From: Pseudomonas gingeri
GTDB taxonomy: Bacteria > Pseudomonadota > Gammaproteobacteria > Pseudomonadales > Pseudomonadaceae
Direction: 5' to 3'
DNA: 64,000 nt
Assembly (NCBI RefSeq): GCF_013385635.1
Contig: NZ_JACAPR010000010.1
Coordinates: 124,001-188,000, forward strand
The stretch's first letter is position 1; the number at the start of each line of letters is the position of its first letter. Below are positions 39,029 to 46,792 of the stretch, one piece after another. The notes under the pieces are model-generated. The model made no database searches. It had not been told where the DNA came from and saw only the letters and a list, made by a program, of their open reading frames with translations. The position numbers and the translations under genes are program-made.

Positions 39029-39802
39029 ATGCCCAAGAGAATGAGCGCTGTTCTGCTCGGTTTGTTCGTCAGCCTGAGCGGCTGCGCAAAGGACTACAGC
39101 CTCGCGCCGCCTCCTGATAGCGAACAGATCACGGTGACCGTGAAAGTGCCCAAGGAGTTGGAAGCGGAAACCATGAACGTGATGTACCGCTCGTCGATCT
39201 GTAAACGCATCACTCGTGGGGCCAGTGGCCAGCGCATCGAGTTGGACGGTTACCGCAATGTTGATATGCAGCCGCAGCGTCAGGGTCAGAGCGATCTTTA
39301 CGAGGCCAAGTTGCCCATTGATGGCGGTGGCAAGTGCCAGTGGCGTTTGAGTAATGTGATCTTTGGCGTTGTTTACTCCAATCCCACTTACTTTGGCGAG
39401 AACGTGACCTACGGCGCGGGAGGTGGTGTTGTGGTGATGTTTGACCGCAACAACTCTCCACGCGGTGGGTCTGGCATAAAAGTCGATGGTGATTTGACGA
39501 TCAAGAAGGATTATTACCCATGGATCAGTGAGGATTTTTTGGGGCCATACAGAAAAACAGTCAGTTTGGCGGGTGAGGGTAGCATTTACGTGAAGTATCG
39601 GGCTTTGCAAGCACGACAGGTGTATTTCGAGCCTGTCCTGCATTCCGATTTCGTTCTTTATTCAGCGGGGCCCAAGGTAAAGAAAAAGGGCAATTACACA
39701 ACCTTCACTTATCCAGACGGCAGTGTTTTCGCCGATGGTCGCTGGCATCCTAACTTCCTCAGATTGCAGGCCATCCGCCTCGCTGCGCAGGGCAAACAAT
39801 GA
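39029..39802 (+). CDS. Periplasmic lipoprotein, probable immunity partner of the lipase
   Basis: A 257-residue protein with lipoprotein signal MPKRMSAVLLGLFVSLSGC (lipobox Cys19). The mature part is beta-rich, with tandem Gly-containing strands (VVVMFDRNNSPRGGSGIKV) and no recognised domain. It starts 29 bases after the lipase stop with AAGGA as ribosome site. Phospholipase effectors of type VI systems are typically neutralised by such lipoproteins; this is inference. The gene is AT-rich (23 G/C of 60 at 39481-39540), unlike its neighbours, suggesting horizontal origin. An upstream TTG start would add 11 residues. Confidence 0.7.
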   Translation: MPKRMSAVLLGLFVSLSGCAKDYSLAPPPDSEQITVTVKVPKELEAETMNVMYRSSICKRITRGASGQRIELDGYRNVDMQPQRQGQSDLYEAKLPIDGGGKCQWRLSNVIFGVVYSNPTYFGENVTYGAGGGVVVMFDRNNSPRGGSGIKVDGDLTIKKDYYPWISEDFLGPYRKTVSLAGEGSIYVKYRALQARQVYFEPVLHSDFVLYSAGPKVKKKGNYTTFTYPDGSVFADGRWHPNFLRLQAIRLAAQGKQ

Positions 39803-39942
39803 AGTCTGCTCTTCCCGTGGCGTTGCTCGGCCTGTCCGTCAGCCTGAGTGGTCGTGTCAGGGCCGCTTGTCGCCTGACATTTTCATATGGCCAGGATGAT
39901 TGGACTGTAAGCCCCGTCTGTCAGTTGTTCATCAAGCCGTAA
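39799..39942 (+). pseudogene. Stub of a second lipoprotein gene (decayed paralogue)
   Basis: A 47-codon frame overlaps the preceding stop by four bases (ATGA). Its start, MKSALPVALLGLSVSLSG, closely parallels the signal peptide of the lipoprotein just upstream, but the lipobox Cys is replaced by Arg and the frame stops soon after. It looks like the remnant of a duplicated immunity gene. A tiny functional peptide cannot be excluded but no support exists. Confidence 0.55.
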
Positions 39943-39982
39943 AGAAAGCTGTTGAGATCTTGAGCGAGTTGCCACGGATGAC

Positions 39983-39991
39983 TGATATAAT
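39983..39991 (+). promoter_or_regulatory. Extended -10 promoter element
   Basis: TGATATAAT provides a consensus TATAAT with the extended TGN motif, 29 bases before the next gene's ATG. No good -35 is found at 16-18 bases. It would allow the small gene at 40020 to be expressed separately from the lipase module. Confidence 0.5.
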
Positions 39992-40019
39992 CTTGGCCTT
40001 TCGTGGAGAACAGACTTTT

Positions 40020-40253
40020 ATGCCTACGTCCTTTCTAGAAATCGTCGAGCTGCCGGACGGCCGTATCGAGCTGCGCCGGGCCGAGGACGAAGGTTCTCTG
40101 GTCACCCTGAACTTCTCTGAAGATGCCAAGGCTTTCCTGCAGGGCCAGCACGTCGAGGTGGCCAAGGCCATGTTGAGCGTGGGCGTGCAGATGGCGGGGC
40201 GACTGGTGGAAGGCGAAATCGAGAAAGAAGACGGTCCGCGCGTTCTTCACTGA
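40020..40253 (+). CDS. Small conserved Pseudomonas protein next to sulA
   Basis: A 77-residue acidic protein MPTSFLEIVELPDGRIELRRAEDEGSLVTLNFSEDAKAFL, with a C-terminal helix (EVAKAMLSVGVQMAGRLVEGEIEKEDG). GGAGAA lies before the ATG at 40020. A gene of the same size lies at this place in P. aeruginosa (between topA and sulA). No domain recognised. It is convergent with sulA, 105 bases apart. Confidence 0.82.
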   Translation: MPTSFLEIVELPDGRIELRRAEDEGSLVTLNFSEDAKAFLQGQHVEVAKAMLSVGVQMAGRLVEGEIEKEDGPRVLH

Positions 40254-40358
40254 AGCTGCCAACCGCTTTCTGTTCTGGATTGTCGATTCTGATCGGCTTC
40301 TCTGTCCTGGAGAAGCCCTGCGCGATACGCGCGAAGAGTGCCTGTCTGGCGCTTGTGT

Positions 40359-40826
40359 CTAGCCCAAACGAATATTCAGGCTTTGTGCGTCACCCTTGCG
40401 GGCTGCGCTGATCAATTGCTGGCGAGCGCTGCTGCTCAGCGGATTGAGCCAGCTGACCACGGTATGGCTACGCCCCAGGCGCAAGGCTTCGCACGTCAGT
40501 TGCTGGGCATTCTGGGCGCTGCTGGGTTGCAGCAGCAGGATGCGCTCGCGATTCAGTCCCGCTTCCCGTAACCAGGCCTGGGTCAGGCTCGATGGCGGGG
40601 CGATCAGGGTCAGCCAGCGGGCATCCTGGTCCTGGCTCAGTTCGCGCAGGATGGGGGCCAGCAGGCTCAGGCAATTCCCGCCACGTAACGACAGTTCGCT
40701 GAAGACCTCGGGCTCGGTGCTCCAGGGTGTTTCAACCACTTCCTTGAGAAGCGGGACCAGCGGCTGCGCCATGAACGCTTCGAACAAGGGCAGTTGTGCG
40801 TGTTGTGGAGTTTGCGGAAATTGCAT
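40359..40826 (-). CDS. sulA: SulA-type SOS cell-division inhibitor
   Basis: A 155-residue protein with a RecA-like SulA core (FSELSLRGGNCLSLLAPILRELSQDQDARWLTLIAPPSSLTQAWLREAGL, LRLGRSHTVVSWLNPLS). SulA binds FtsZ and blocks division while SOS is induced. The ATG at 40826 is chosen for the GGAGG seven to eight bases upstream; the frame runs 11 codons further but lacks a ribosome site. It begins 10 bases after the lexA stop, so it is cotranscribed with lexA and controlled by the same SOS boxes. Confidence 0.9.
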   Translation of the reverse strand: MQFPQTPQHAQLPLFEAFMAQPLVPLLKEVVETPWSTEPEVFSELSLRGGNCLSLLAPILRELSQDQDARWLTLIAPPSSLTQAWLREAGLNRERILLLQPSSAQNAQQLTCEALRLGRSHTVVSWLNPLSSSARQQLISAARKGDAQSLNIRLG

Positions 40827-40836
40827 GACGCCTCCT

Positions 40837-41445
40837 TCAGCGGCGAATGACGCCGACACTCAAACCTTCGATGACGAAGTCCTGATCTTTCAGGTTGACT
40901 TCGATAGGGGCGAACTCGGGGTTTTCGGCCAGTAGCCAGACCTTGCTGCCTTCACGCTTGAAGCGCTTGACGGTCACTTCCTCGCCGATCCGGGCCACCA
41001 CGATCTGGCCGTTGCGGGCTTCGCGGCAGGTGTGCACGGCCAGCAGGTCACCGTCGAAAATGCCGACATCCTTCATGCTCATGCCGTGAACGCGCAACAG
41101 ATAGTCGGCCCGGGGATGGAAGAAGGTCGGGTTGATGTTGCAGGATTCCTCGACGTGCTGCTGGGCGAGAATCGGTGCACCAGCGGCGACCCGGCCGATG
41201 ATCGGCAGGGTGGACTCGTCGGCCTTGGCCTCGAAACCGGGAATGCGGATGCCGCGCGAGGCGCCAGGGGTCATCTCGATCGCACCCTTGCGGGCCAGGG
41301 CCTTGAGGTGTTCCTCGGCAGCGTTCGGCGACTTGAAACCCAGTTCCAGGGCAATCTCCGCGCGGGTCGGCGGATAGCCGTTGTCATCCAGGCAGCGTTT
41401 GATAAAAGCCAGAATCTCAGCTTGGCGTGGCGTCAGTTTTAGCAT
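40837..41445 (-). CDS. lexA: SOS repressor LexA
   Basis: A 202-residue repressor (E. coli 202). The winged helix DNA-binding domain ([20 protein letters not shown]) recognises SOS boxes. The self-cleavage site is Ala88-Gly89 in GRVAAGAPI; the catalytic dyad is Ser123 (HGMSMKDVG) and Lys160 (EEVTVKRFK). RecA filaments trigger cleavage and derepress DNA repair genes. Two SOS boxes precede it, giving autoregulation. It heads an operon with sulA. Confidence 0.97.
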   Translation of the reverse strand: MLKLTPRQAEILAFIKRCLDDNGYPPTRAEIALELGFKSPNAAEEHLKALARKGAIEMTPGASRGIRIPGFEAKADESTLPIIGRVAAGAPILAQQHVEESCNINPTFFHPRADYLLRVHGMSMKDVGIFDGDLLAVHTCREARNGQIVVARIGEEVTVKRFKREGSKVWLLAENPEFAPIEVNLKDQDFVIEGLSVGVIRR

Positions 41446-41455
41446 CTCGATCGCT

Positions 41456-41471
41456 CTGTCTTTTTATACAG
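41456..41471. promoter_or_regulatory. LexA box 1
   Basis: CTGTCTTTTTATACAG fits the CTG-N10-CAG SOS consensus. It lies 11 bases before the lexA start codon, downstream of the presumed transcription start. Confidence 0.88.
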
Positions 41472-41474
41472 TGA

Positions 41475-41490
41475 CTGGGATTATATACAG
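41475..41490. promoter_or_regulatory. LexA box 2
   Basis: CTGGGATTATATACAG (plus strand) fits CTG-N10-CAG and covers the lexA -10. The two boxes are three bases apart. Confidence 0.88.
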
Positions 41491-41507
41491 TGGAAGGCGC
41501 TTGGCAA
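41480..41507 (-). promoter_or_regulatory. lexA-sulA promoter
   Basis: On the minus strand TTGCCA (41507-41502) and TATAAT (41485-41480) are separated by 16 bases. The -10 lies inside LexA box 2, as expected for a repressed SOS promoter. Confidence 0.75.
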
Positions 41508-41637
41508 TCCTCCTTTTCAAAGCGTCCGCCGGACGGTTGCCGGGAAGGGTGTCGACAGTCGGATCGGGTGCTGCGCTACAGGCCCCGGTTTCTATGATTT
41601 AATACCTGACTGGCCGGCCGCAAATGGACCGTCAGGC

Positions 41638-41666
41638 TTGACATTCCATGGTCTGAAACGTATGTT
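41638..41666 (+). promoter_or_regulatory. psrA promoter
   Basis: TTGACA (41638-41643) and TATGTT (41661-41666) are 17 bases apart, 31 bases before the psrA ATG. The -10 is embedded in the first PsrA site, consistent with autorepression. Confidence 0.7.
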
Positions 41667-41681
41667 TCAAACAAGTGTTTG
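41655..41681. promoter_or_regulatory. PsrA double operator at psrA
   Basis: GAAACGTATGTTTC (41655-41668) and CAAACAAGTGTTTG (41668-41681) each match (G/C)AAAC-N4-GTTT(G/C) perfectly and share the C at 41668. They overlap the psrA -10. PsrA autoregulation is known in P. aeruginosa. Confidence 0.85.
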
Positions 41682-41696
41682 TCAGGCGGAATAATC

Positions 41697-42407
41697 ATGG
41701 CCCAGTCGGAAACCGTTGAACGCATTCTCGATGCTGCCGAGCAATTGTTCGCGGAAAAAGGTTTTGCCGAGACCTCATTACGGTTGATCACCAGCAAGGC
41801 GGGGGTCAATCTCGCGGCGGTGAACTACCATTTCGGCTCGAAGAAAGCCCTGATCCAGGCCGTGTTCTCGCGCTTCCTCGGGCCGTTCTGCATCAGCCTC
41901 GACCGCGAGCTGGAGCGGCGCCAGGCCAAGCCCGAGGTCAAGCCGACCCTGGAAGAGCTGCTGGAAATCCTCGTCGAGCAGGCCCTGGTGGTGCAGCCCC
42001 GCAGCGGCAACGACCTGTCGATCTTCATGCGCCTGCTGGGGCTGGCCTTCAGCCAGAGCCAGGGCCACCTGCGGCGTTACCTGGAGGACATGTACGGCAA
42101 GGTGTTCCGTCGCTACATGTTGCTGGTCAATGAAGCGGCCCCACGTATTCCTCCGATCGAACTATTCTGGCGCGTGCACTTCATGTTGGGTGCGGCAGCG
42201 TTCAGCATGTCCGGGATCAAGGCGCTGCGGGCGATTGCCGAGACCGATTTCGGTGTCAATACCTCGATCGAGACGGTGATGCGCCTGATGGTGCCGTTCC
42301 TCGCGGCCGGCATGCGCGCCGACAGTGGTGTGACCGATGAAACCATGGCGGCCGCACAGTTGCGCCCGCGCAGCAAGTCGACCGCGCCGGCCACCGCCAA
42401 GGCCTGA
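41697..42407 (+). CDS. psrA: TetR-family regulator PsrA
   Basis: A 236-residue TetR-type repressor. The helix-turn-helix lies in residues 5-50 (ETVERILDAAEQLFAEKGFAETSLRLITSKAGVNLAAVNYHFGSKKALIQAVFSRF); the ligand domain follows. PsrA responds to long-chain fatty acids, represses fadBA and itself, and activates rpoS in other pseudomonads. The call rests on the family, the lexA-psrA-nagZ order and the two perfect PsrA sites at its promoter. The ATG at 41697 is preceded by GGCGGA. nagZ follows 24 bases later. Confidence 0.92.
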   Translation: MAQSETVERILDAAEQLFAEKGFAETSLRLITSKAGVNLAAVNYHFGSKKALIQAVFSRFLGPFCISLDRELERRQAKPEVKPTLEELLEILVEQALVVQPRSGNDLSIFMRLLGLAFSQSQGHLRRYLEDMYGKVFRRYMLLVNEAAPRIPPIELFWRVHFMLGAAAFSMSGIKALRAIAETDFGVNTSIETVMRLMVPFLAAGMRADSGVTDETMAAAQLRPRSKSTAPATAKA

Positions 42408-42431
42408 CGGACTTTTTCACAAGGATTTTCT

Positions 42432-43442
42432 ATGAGTACTGCCCTGCAAGGCTCCCTGATGGTCGATATCGCCGGTACCTGGCTGACGGCTGAAGATCGC
42501 CAGTTGCTGCGTCAACCGGAAGTGGGCGGGCTGATTATCTTCGCGCGCAATATCGAGCATCCGCGCCAGGTTCGTGAACTGAGTGCATCGATCCGCGCCG
42601 TTCGCCCCGACCTGTTGCTGGCGGTCGACCAGGAAGGTGGTCGGGTGCAGCGCCTGCGCCAGGGCTTCGTGCGCCTGCCGGCGATGCGTGCCATTGCCGA
42701 CAACCCGAATGCCGAGCACCTGGCCGAGCAGTGCGGCTGGCTGATGGCGACGGAAGTTCTGGCGGTGGGGCTCGACCTGAGTTTTGCGCCGGTACTCGAC
42801 CTGGACTATCAGCGCAGCGCCGTGGTCGGCAGTCGCTCCTTCGACGGCGACCCCGAGCGCGCGGCCTTGCTCGCCGGTGCCTTTATCCGTGGGATGAAGG
42901 ACGCCGGCATGGCGGCCACCGGCAAGCATTTCCCGGGGCACGGTTGGGCCGAGGCGGACTCCCATGTGGCGATCCCCGTCGACGAGCGCAGCCTGGAGGA
43001 GATCCGTGCCCACGACCTGGTGCCTTTCGCACGCCTGAGCCGGCAGTTGGCGGCGGTGATGCCGGCCCATGTGATTTATCCACAGGTCGACGCGCAGCCC
43101 GCCGGTTTTTCCCGGCGCTGGTTGCAGGAGATCCTGCGTGGCGAATTGCAGTTCGACGGGGTGATCTTCAGCGATGACCTGTCCATGGCCGGTGCTCATG
43201 TGGTGGGCGATGCCGCCAGTCGTATCGAGGCGGCGTTGTCGGCCGGTTGTGACATGGGCCTGGTATGCAACGACCGCGCGGCTGCGGAACTGGCCCTTGG
43301 TGCGGCGCAGCGTCTGCGGGTTACGCCGTCGCCACGTATCGCACGGATGCGTGGCCAGGGCTTTGCCCGCACCGATTACCGCCAGCAGCCCCGCTGGCTG
43401 AGCGCCATTTGTGCCCTCAGAGATGCCCAACTGATCGATTGA
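42432..43442 (+). CDS. nagZ: Beta-N-acetylglucosaminidase NagZ
   Basis: A 336-residue family 3 glycosidase. The substrate-binding KHFPGHG loop (ATGKHFPGHGWAEADSHVAIP) and the nucleophile Asp in VIFSDDLSMAGA are intact. It is cytoplasmic (no signal peptide) and removes GlcNAc from 1,6-anhydro-muropeptides, the products of lytic transglycosylases such as Slt in this window; the resulting peptides induce AmpC via AmpR. AAGGA precedes the ATG. It probably shares the psrA transcript. Confidence 0.96.
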   Translation: MSTALQGSLMVDIAGTWLTAEDRQLLRQPEVGGLIIFARNIEHPRQVRELSASIRAVRPDLLLAVDQEGGRVQRLRQGFVRLPAMRAIADNPNAEHLAEQCGWLMATEVLAVGLDLSFAPVLDLDYQRSAVVGSRSFDGDPERAALLAGAFIRGMKDAGMAATGKHFPGHGWAEADSHVAIPVDERSLEEIRAHDLVPFARLSRQLAAVMPAHVIYPQVDAQPAGFSRRWLQEILRGELQFDGVIFSDDLSMAGAHVVGDAASRIEAALSAGCDMGLVCNDRAAAELALGAAQRLRVTPSPRIARMRGQGFARTDYRQQPRWLSAICALRDAQLID

Positions 43443-43447
43443 TCTTT

Positions 43448-43470
43448 GTAGGAGCCGGCTTGCCGGCGAT
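43448..43470. repeat. Single REP element after nagZ
   Basis: One 23-base copy starting GTAGGAGCCGGCTTGCCGG, six bases after the nagZ stop. No inverted partner follows before the convergent helicase gene. Confidence 0.85.
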
Positions 43471-43503
43471 GCGCCTGCAAGGGTGATGCCGCGCTCGCGC
43501 GCT

Positions 43504-46206
43504 TCAGCGGCCGGCTTTCTTGTCCGGCAGCGGCGCGAACAGGGCCTCGATGTCCTCGTTTTGCAACTGCCAGTCGCCGGCCTGGCGCCCGTCGAGCACG
43601 CCTGCCGCCAGATCGGATTTTTCCCGTTGCAGATGCTGGATCTTTTCCTCCACCGTGCCACGGGCAATCATCTTGTAGACGAACACCGGCTTTTCCTGGC
43701 CGATCCGGTACGCCCGGTCGGTGGCCTGGTTTTCCGCCGCCGGGTTCCACCACGGGTCATAGTGGATCACGGTATCGGCTTCTGTCAGGTTCAGGCCGAC
43801 GCCACCGGCCTTGAGGCTGATCAGGAAGATCTGCAGTTTGCCGCTCTGGAAGTCCTTGACCGGCGTCCTGCGGTCGCGGGTCTGTCCGGTCAGCAGGGCA
43901 TAGGCGACATTGCGCTTGTGCAGTTCCGCCTCGATCAACGCCAGCATCGAGGTGAACTGTGAAAACAACAGGATCCGCCGGCCCTCGGCAAACAACTCAT
44001 CGAGCATTTCCATCAGGCTGTCGAGCTTGCCGGAGGCGCTGCCGCGCGCCGGCAGGGTCGCGCCGTTGACCAGGCGCAGGTCGCAGCAGACCTGGCGCAG
44101 CTTGAGCAGGGCTTCGAGAATGATGATCTGGCTGCGGGCCACGCCCTTGCGGGTGATTTCGTCGCGGACTTTCTTGTCCATCGCCAGGCGCATGGTCTCG
44201 TAGACGTCGCGCTGGGCCTCGTTGAGTTCGACCCAGTGGATGATCTCGGTCTTGGGCGGCAGCTCGGTGGCCACCTGTTCCTTGGTCCGCCGCAGCAGGA
44301 AGGGTTTGATCCGGCCGTTGAGGTGTTGCAGGCGCACTTCGCTGGCGCGCTTTTCGATGGGCACGCGGTAGTCGCGGTTGAAGCCCTTGATGTCTCCCAG
44401 CCAGCCCGGCAGGAGGAAGTGGAACAGCGACCAGAGTTCGCCGAGGTGGTTTTCCAGCGGCGTACCGCTCAGGCACAGGCGCTGGCGTGCGTTCAGTTCG
44501 CGGGCGGCGTGGGCGGCCTTGCTGCCGGGGTTCTTGATGTACTGCGCCTCATCGAGCACCAGCACGTGCAGCGGTTGCAGCTTGAGTTTCTCGATGTCCT
44601 TGGGCAGCAGGGCATAGGTGGTGAGGATCAGGTCGTAATCCTGCAACTGCTCGAAATGCTTTTTGCGCGCCGCGCCATACAGCGCCAGGACCTTGAGTTG
44701 CGGGGTGAAATGCGCGGCCTCGTCGACCCAGTTGGGAATCAGGCTGGTGGGCATCACCACCATGCACGGCCGATCGAGGCGGCCGGCGTTCTTTTCGCTG
44801 AGGATATGCGCCAGGGTCTGCAAGGTCTTGCCCAGGCCCATGTCGTCGGCGAGGATTCCCCCGACTTCCAGTTGCCGCAACGATTGCATCCAGCTCAGGC
44901 CTTCGTGCTGGTAGGGGCGCAAGGTGGCGTTGAGCCCCTCGGGAATGCTCGCGCTGAACTCGCGGATATCCCGCAGGCGTTCGGCGAAGCTGCGGATCTG
45001 CTCGCCGCCCTCCCACAGCAGCGGCAAGCCGTCGAGGGGGTTGAGGCGCGTGGCATCGGCGCTGCTCAGGCGCAGAGTGGTGGTGCCGGGTTCTTCCAGG
45101 TAGAACTCGCCAAGGGTGACCAGCACCGGCTTGAGGCGACCGTAGGGCAGTGCTACCTGGAGCGGCCCGTGGCTGCCGTTGGGCGAGGCGGGGATATTCA
45201 CCAGGATCAGTTCGTCGTCCCGGCGCCGGGCCAGGCGCTCGGGGTTGAGCAACTCGGTGTGGGAGCGCATCAGGTTGAGCAGGATCGGCAGCAGGCTCAG
45301 GCGCTCGCCATTGACGATGATCCCCAGTTCAAGGTCGAACCAGTCGCGTTCCGGTGCCTCGTCGACAGTGGCGTACCAGTCGTCGACGGTGCTCAGGTCA
45401 AAACCGAAATCCTCGTCGATCTGCAACTCCCAGCCCAGGTTGCGCAGGCCGGGTAGCTCGTTGAGGGTGAAGTTCAGCCAGGCGCTGTCGTTGACCATCT
45501 CGTACAGCTCGCCGGCACTTTCCGGCAGGGCCTTGCTTTGGCGCGTGGCGATCTTGAAGCCGAGCAGGCGCAGTTGCTCGCGACAGGTTTTTTCCGCCTC
45601 GGGCTGGCGCTTGATGCGCAGGCTCTGGTGTTCCTGGCGCTGGATGATATCGGCGTTTTTCTGGCCGCTGGCGTACTCGCCCAGGTAGTTGAAGGACAGC
45701 GCCGCGCGGTGCTGGATATAGCGTTGCATGCGCCCGTTGCGCGGTTCGAAGGCGCTGAACTCGACGCTGGCCAGCCACAGTCGCGGCACGGGCAGAACGT
45801 CATCGACGACCTGTTGCGGTGGGGCTGGAGGGCGGGCATCAAGCACTGCCTGCAGTTTTTCCAGCAGCTCGGCGTCTTTTTCCGCGGCCGGGTAGGCCAG
45901 GGTTTCCTGGACTTTCAACAGGACCGCGGCGGTATGTTTGCAGTGGGTGCGAACCGGGCACGTGCAGTTGGCATCGACGATCAGCAAGGTGCCCTTGGCC
46001 GACTCGCGAAGGTGAATGGTCTGGCGGTAGACATTGCCACCGGAACCTTCGCAACTGGCGGTGATGGTGCTGTCACCGGCCTGTACGATCCGCACGCGGT
46101 TTTCCATGGCGTAGCGCCGGCCGCGTTCCAGGCTCTGTTCCTTGAAGCGGCTGACCCATGACGGCGCGAGTGGCTTGGTCATGGAGGGCGTCAGGGGCGA
46201 GGGCAT
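43504..46206 (-). CDS. SNF2-family helicase with N-terminal SWIM zinc finger
   Basis: A 900-residue protein. A SWIM finger (CxCxnCxH) is formed by Cys81, Cys83, Cys89 and His91 (CTCPVRTHCKH). A middle domain of unknown role leads to the SNF2 ATPase near residues 430-700: Walker A DDMGLGKTLQTL, DEAQ box LDEAQYIKN and SGTPLENHLGELWSLF. The helicase C domain follows (RILLFSQFTSMLALIEAEL, DRAYRIGQEKPVFVYKM). It is related to RapA/HepA and may remodel nucleoprotein or RNA polymerase complexes. Start choice is uncertain: ATG 46206 is seven bases after the csiV stop; ATG 46182 is possible. Neither has a good ribosome site. Confidence 0.88.
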   Translation of the reverse strand: MPSPLTPSMTKPLAPSWVSRFKEQSLERGRRYAMENRVRIVQAGDSTITASCEGSGGNVYRQTIHLRESAKGTLLIVDANCTCPVRTHCKHTAAVLLKVQETLAYPAAEKDAELLEKLQAVLDARPPAPPQQVVDDVLPVPRLWLASVEFSAFEPRNGRMQRYIQHRAALSFNYLGEYASGQKNADIIQRQEHQSLRIKRQPEAEKTCREQLRLLGFKIATRQSKALPESAGELYEMVNDSAWLNFTLNELPGLRNLGWELQIDEDFGFDLSTVDDWYATVDEAPERDWFDLELGIIVNGERLSLLPILLNLMRSHTELLNPERLARRRDDELILVNIPASPNGSHGPLQVALPYGRLKPVLVTLGEFYLEEPGTTTLRLSSADATRLNPLDGLPLLWEGGEQIRSFAERLRDIREFSASIPEGLNATLRPYQHEGLSWMQSLRQLEVGGILADDMGLGKTLQTLAHILSEKNAGRLDRPCMVVMPTSLIPNWVDEAAHFTPQLKVLALYGAARKKHFEQLQDYDLILTTYALLPKDIEKLKLQPLHVLVLDEAQYIKNPGSKAAHAARELNARQRLCLSGTPLENHLGELWSLFHFLLPGWLGDIKGFNRDYRVPIEKRASEVRLQHLNGRIKPFLLRRTKEQVATELPPKTEIIHWVELNEAQRDVYETMRLAMDKKVRDEITRKGVARSQIIILEALLKLRQVCCDLRLVNGATLPARGSASGKLDSLMEMLDELFAEGRRILLFSQFTSMLALIEAELHKRNVAYALLTGQTRDRRTPVKDFQSGKLQIFLISLKAGGVGLNLTEADTVIHYDPWWNPAAENQATDRAYRIGQEKPVFVYKMIARGTVEEKIQHLQREKSDLAAGVLDGRQAGDWQLQNEDIEALFAPLPDKKAGR

Positions 46207-46213
46207 CGGGTGT

Positions 46214-46780
46214 TCACTGGTCCAGGTTCTGTGACGGCGCTTCGCGTTTGGAGGCTGACAGCGAGGTCACCTTGAGCAGCAGCGCGAGGTGGCCGCTGTC
46301 GAGGAAGTTGAGCTGACCGTTCTTGGTCTGGCTGGTCTGGTTCAGGCGTTCGCTGGCACTGACCACGCCGTTGTTGTCGAAGCGGTTGACCCAGAACTGC
46401 GCTTCCACGTCGGTGAAGCGCTTGAGCGTCAGGCTCAGCGTGCCTTCCACCGGGAACTGGCCGAACTGTTCTTCGCCGGCAGTGATCGAGACCTTGCTCG
46501 GCTGGTCGCTGAGAGACTGTTGCCAGGCCTTGTGCAACAGGACCTCATAGTTGCCGCTGGCGCCGAGCCTGGCGACCATGTCGTTCAACGCGGGCGTGCG
46601 CTCGTCGCCAGCGGTGACGGGCTTGGCGCCCCTGGCCCAGTCCTCGGGAGCCGGTTGGCTCTGGAAGGGTTGTTCAAGGTTTTGCCGGACCAGGATCATT
46701 TCGACCTGGTACAGCTCGTCGGCAAAGGCTGCCGGGGTGAACAGGGCCAACAACACGGCCAGCGAGGAGATCAGGCGCAT
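46214..46780 (-). CDS. csiV: CsiV-family periplasmic protein
   Basis: A 188-residue protein with signal peptide MRLISSLAVLLALFTPAAFA, cleaved before DELYQVEMILVRQ. The EMILVRQN strand and the C-terminal LDSGHLALLLKVT are typical of the CsiV family, which in Vibrio links periplasmic factors to cell division. The gene is usually next to mfd, as here, 12 bases downstream of it. It is followed by the helicase, so mfd-csiV-helicase probably form an operon. Function in Pseudomonas is not established. Confidence 0.83.
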   Translation of the reverse strand: MRLISSLAVLLALFTPAAFADELYQVEMILVRQNLEQPFQSQPAPEDWARGAKPVTAGDERTPALNDMVARLGASGNYEVLLHKAWQQSLSDQPSKVSITAGEEQFGQFPVEGTLSLTLKRFTDVEAQFWVNRFDNNGVVSASERLNQTSQTKNGQLNFLDSGHLALLLKVTSLSASKREAPSQNLDQ

Positions 46781-46792
46781 ACGGCGTCCTTA

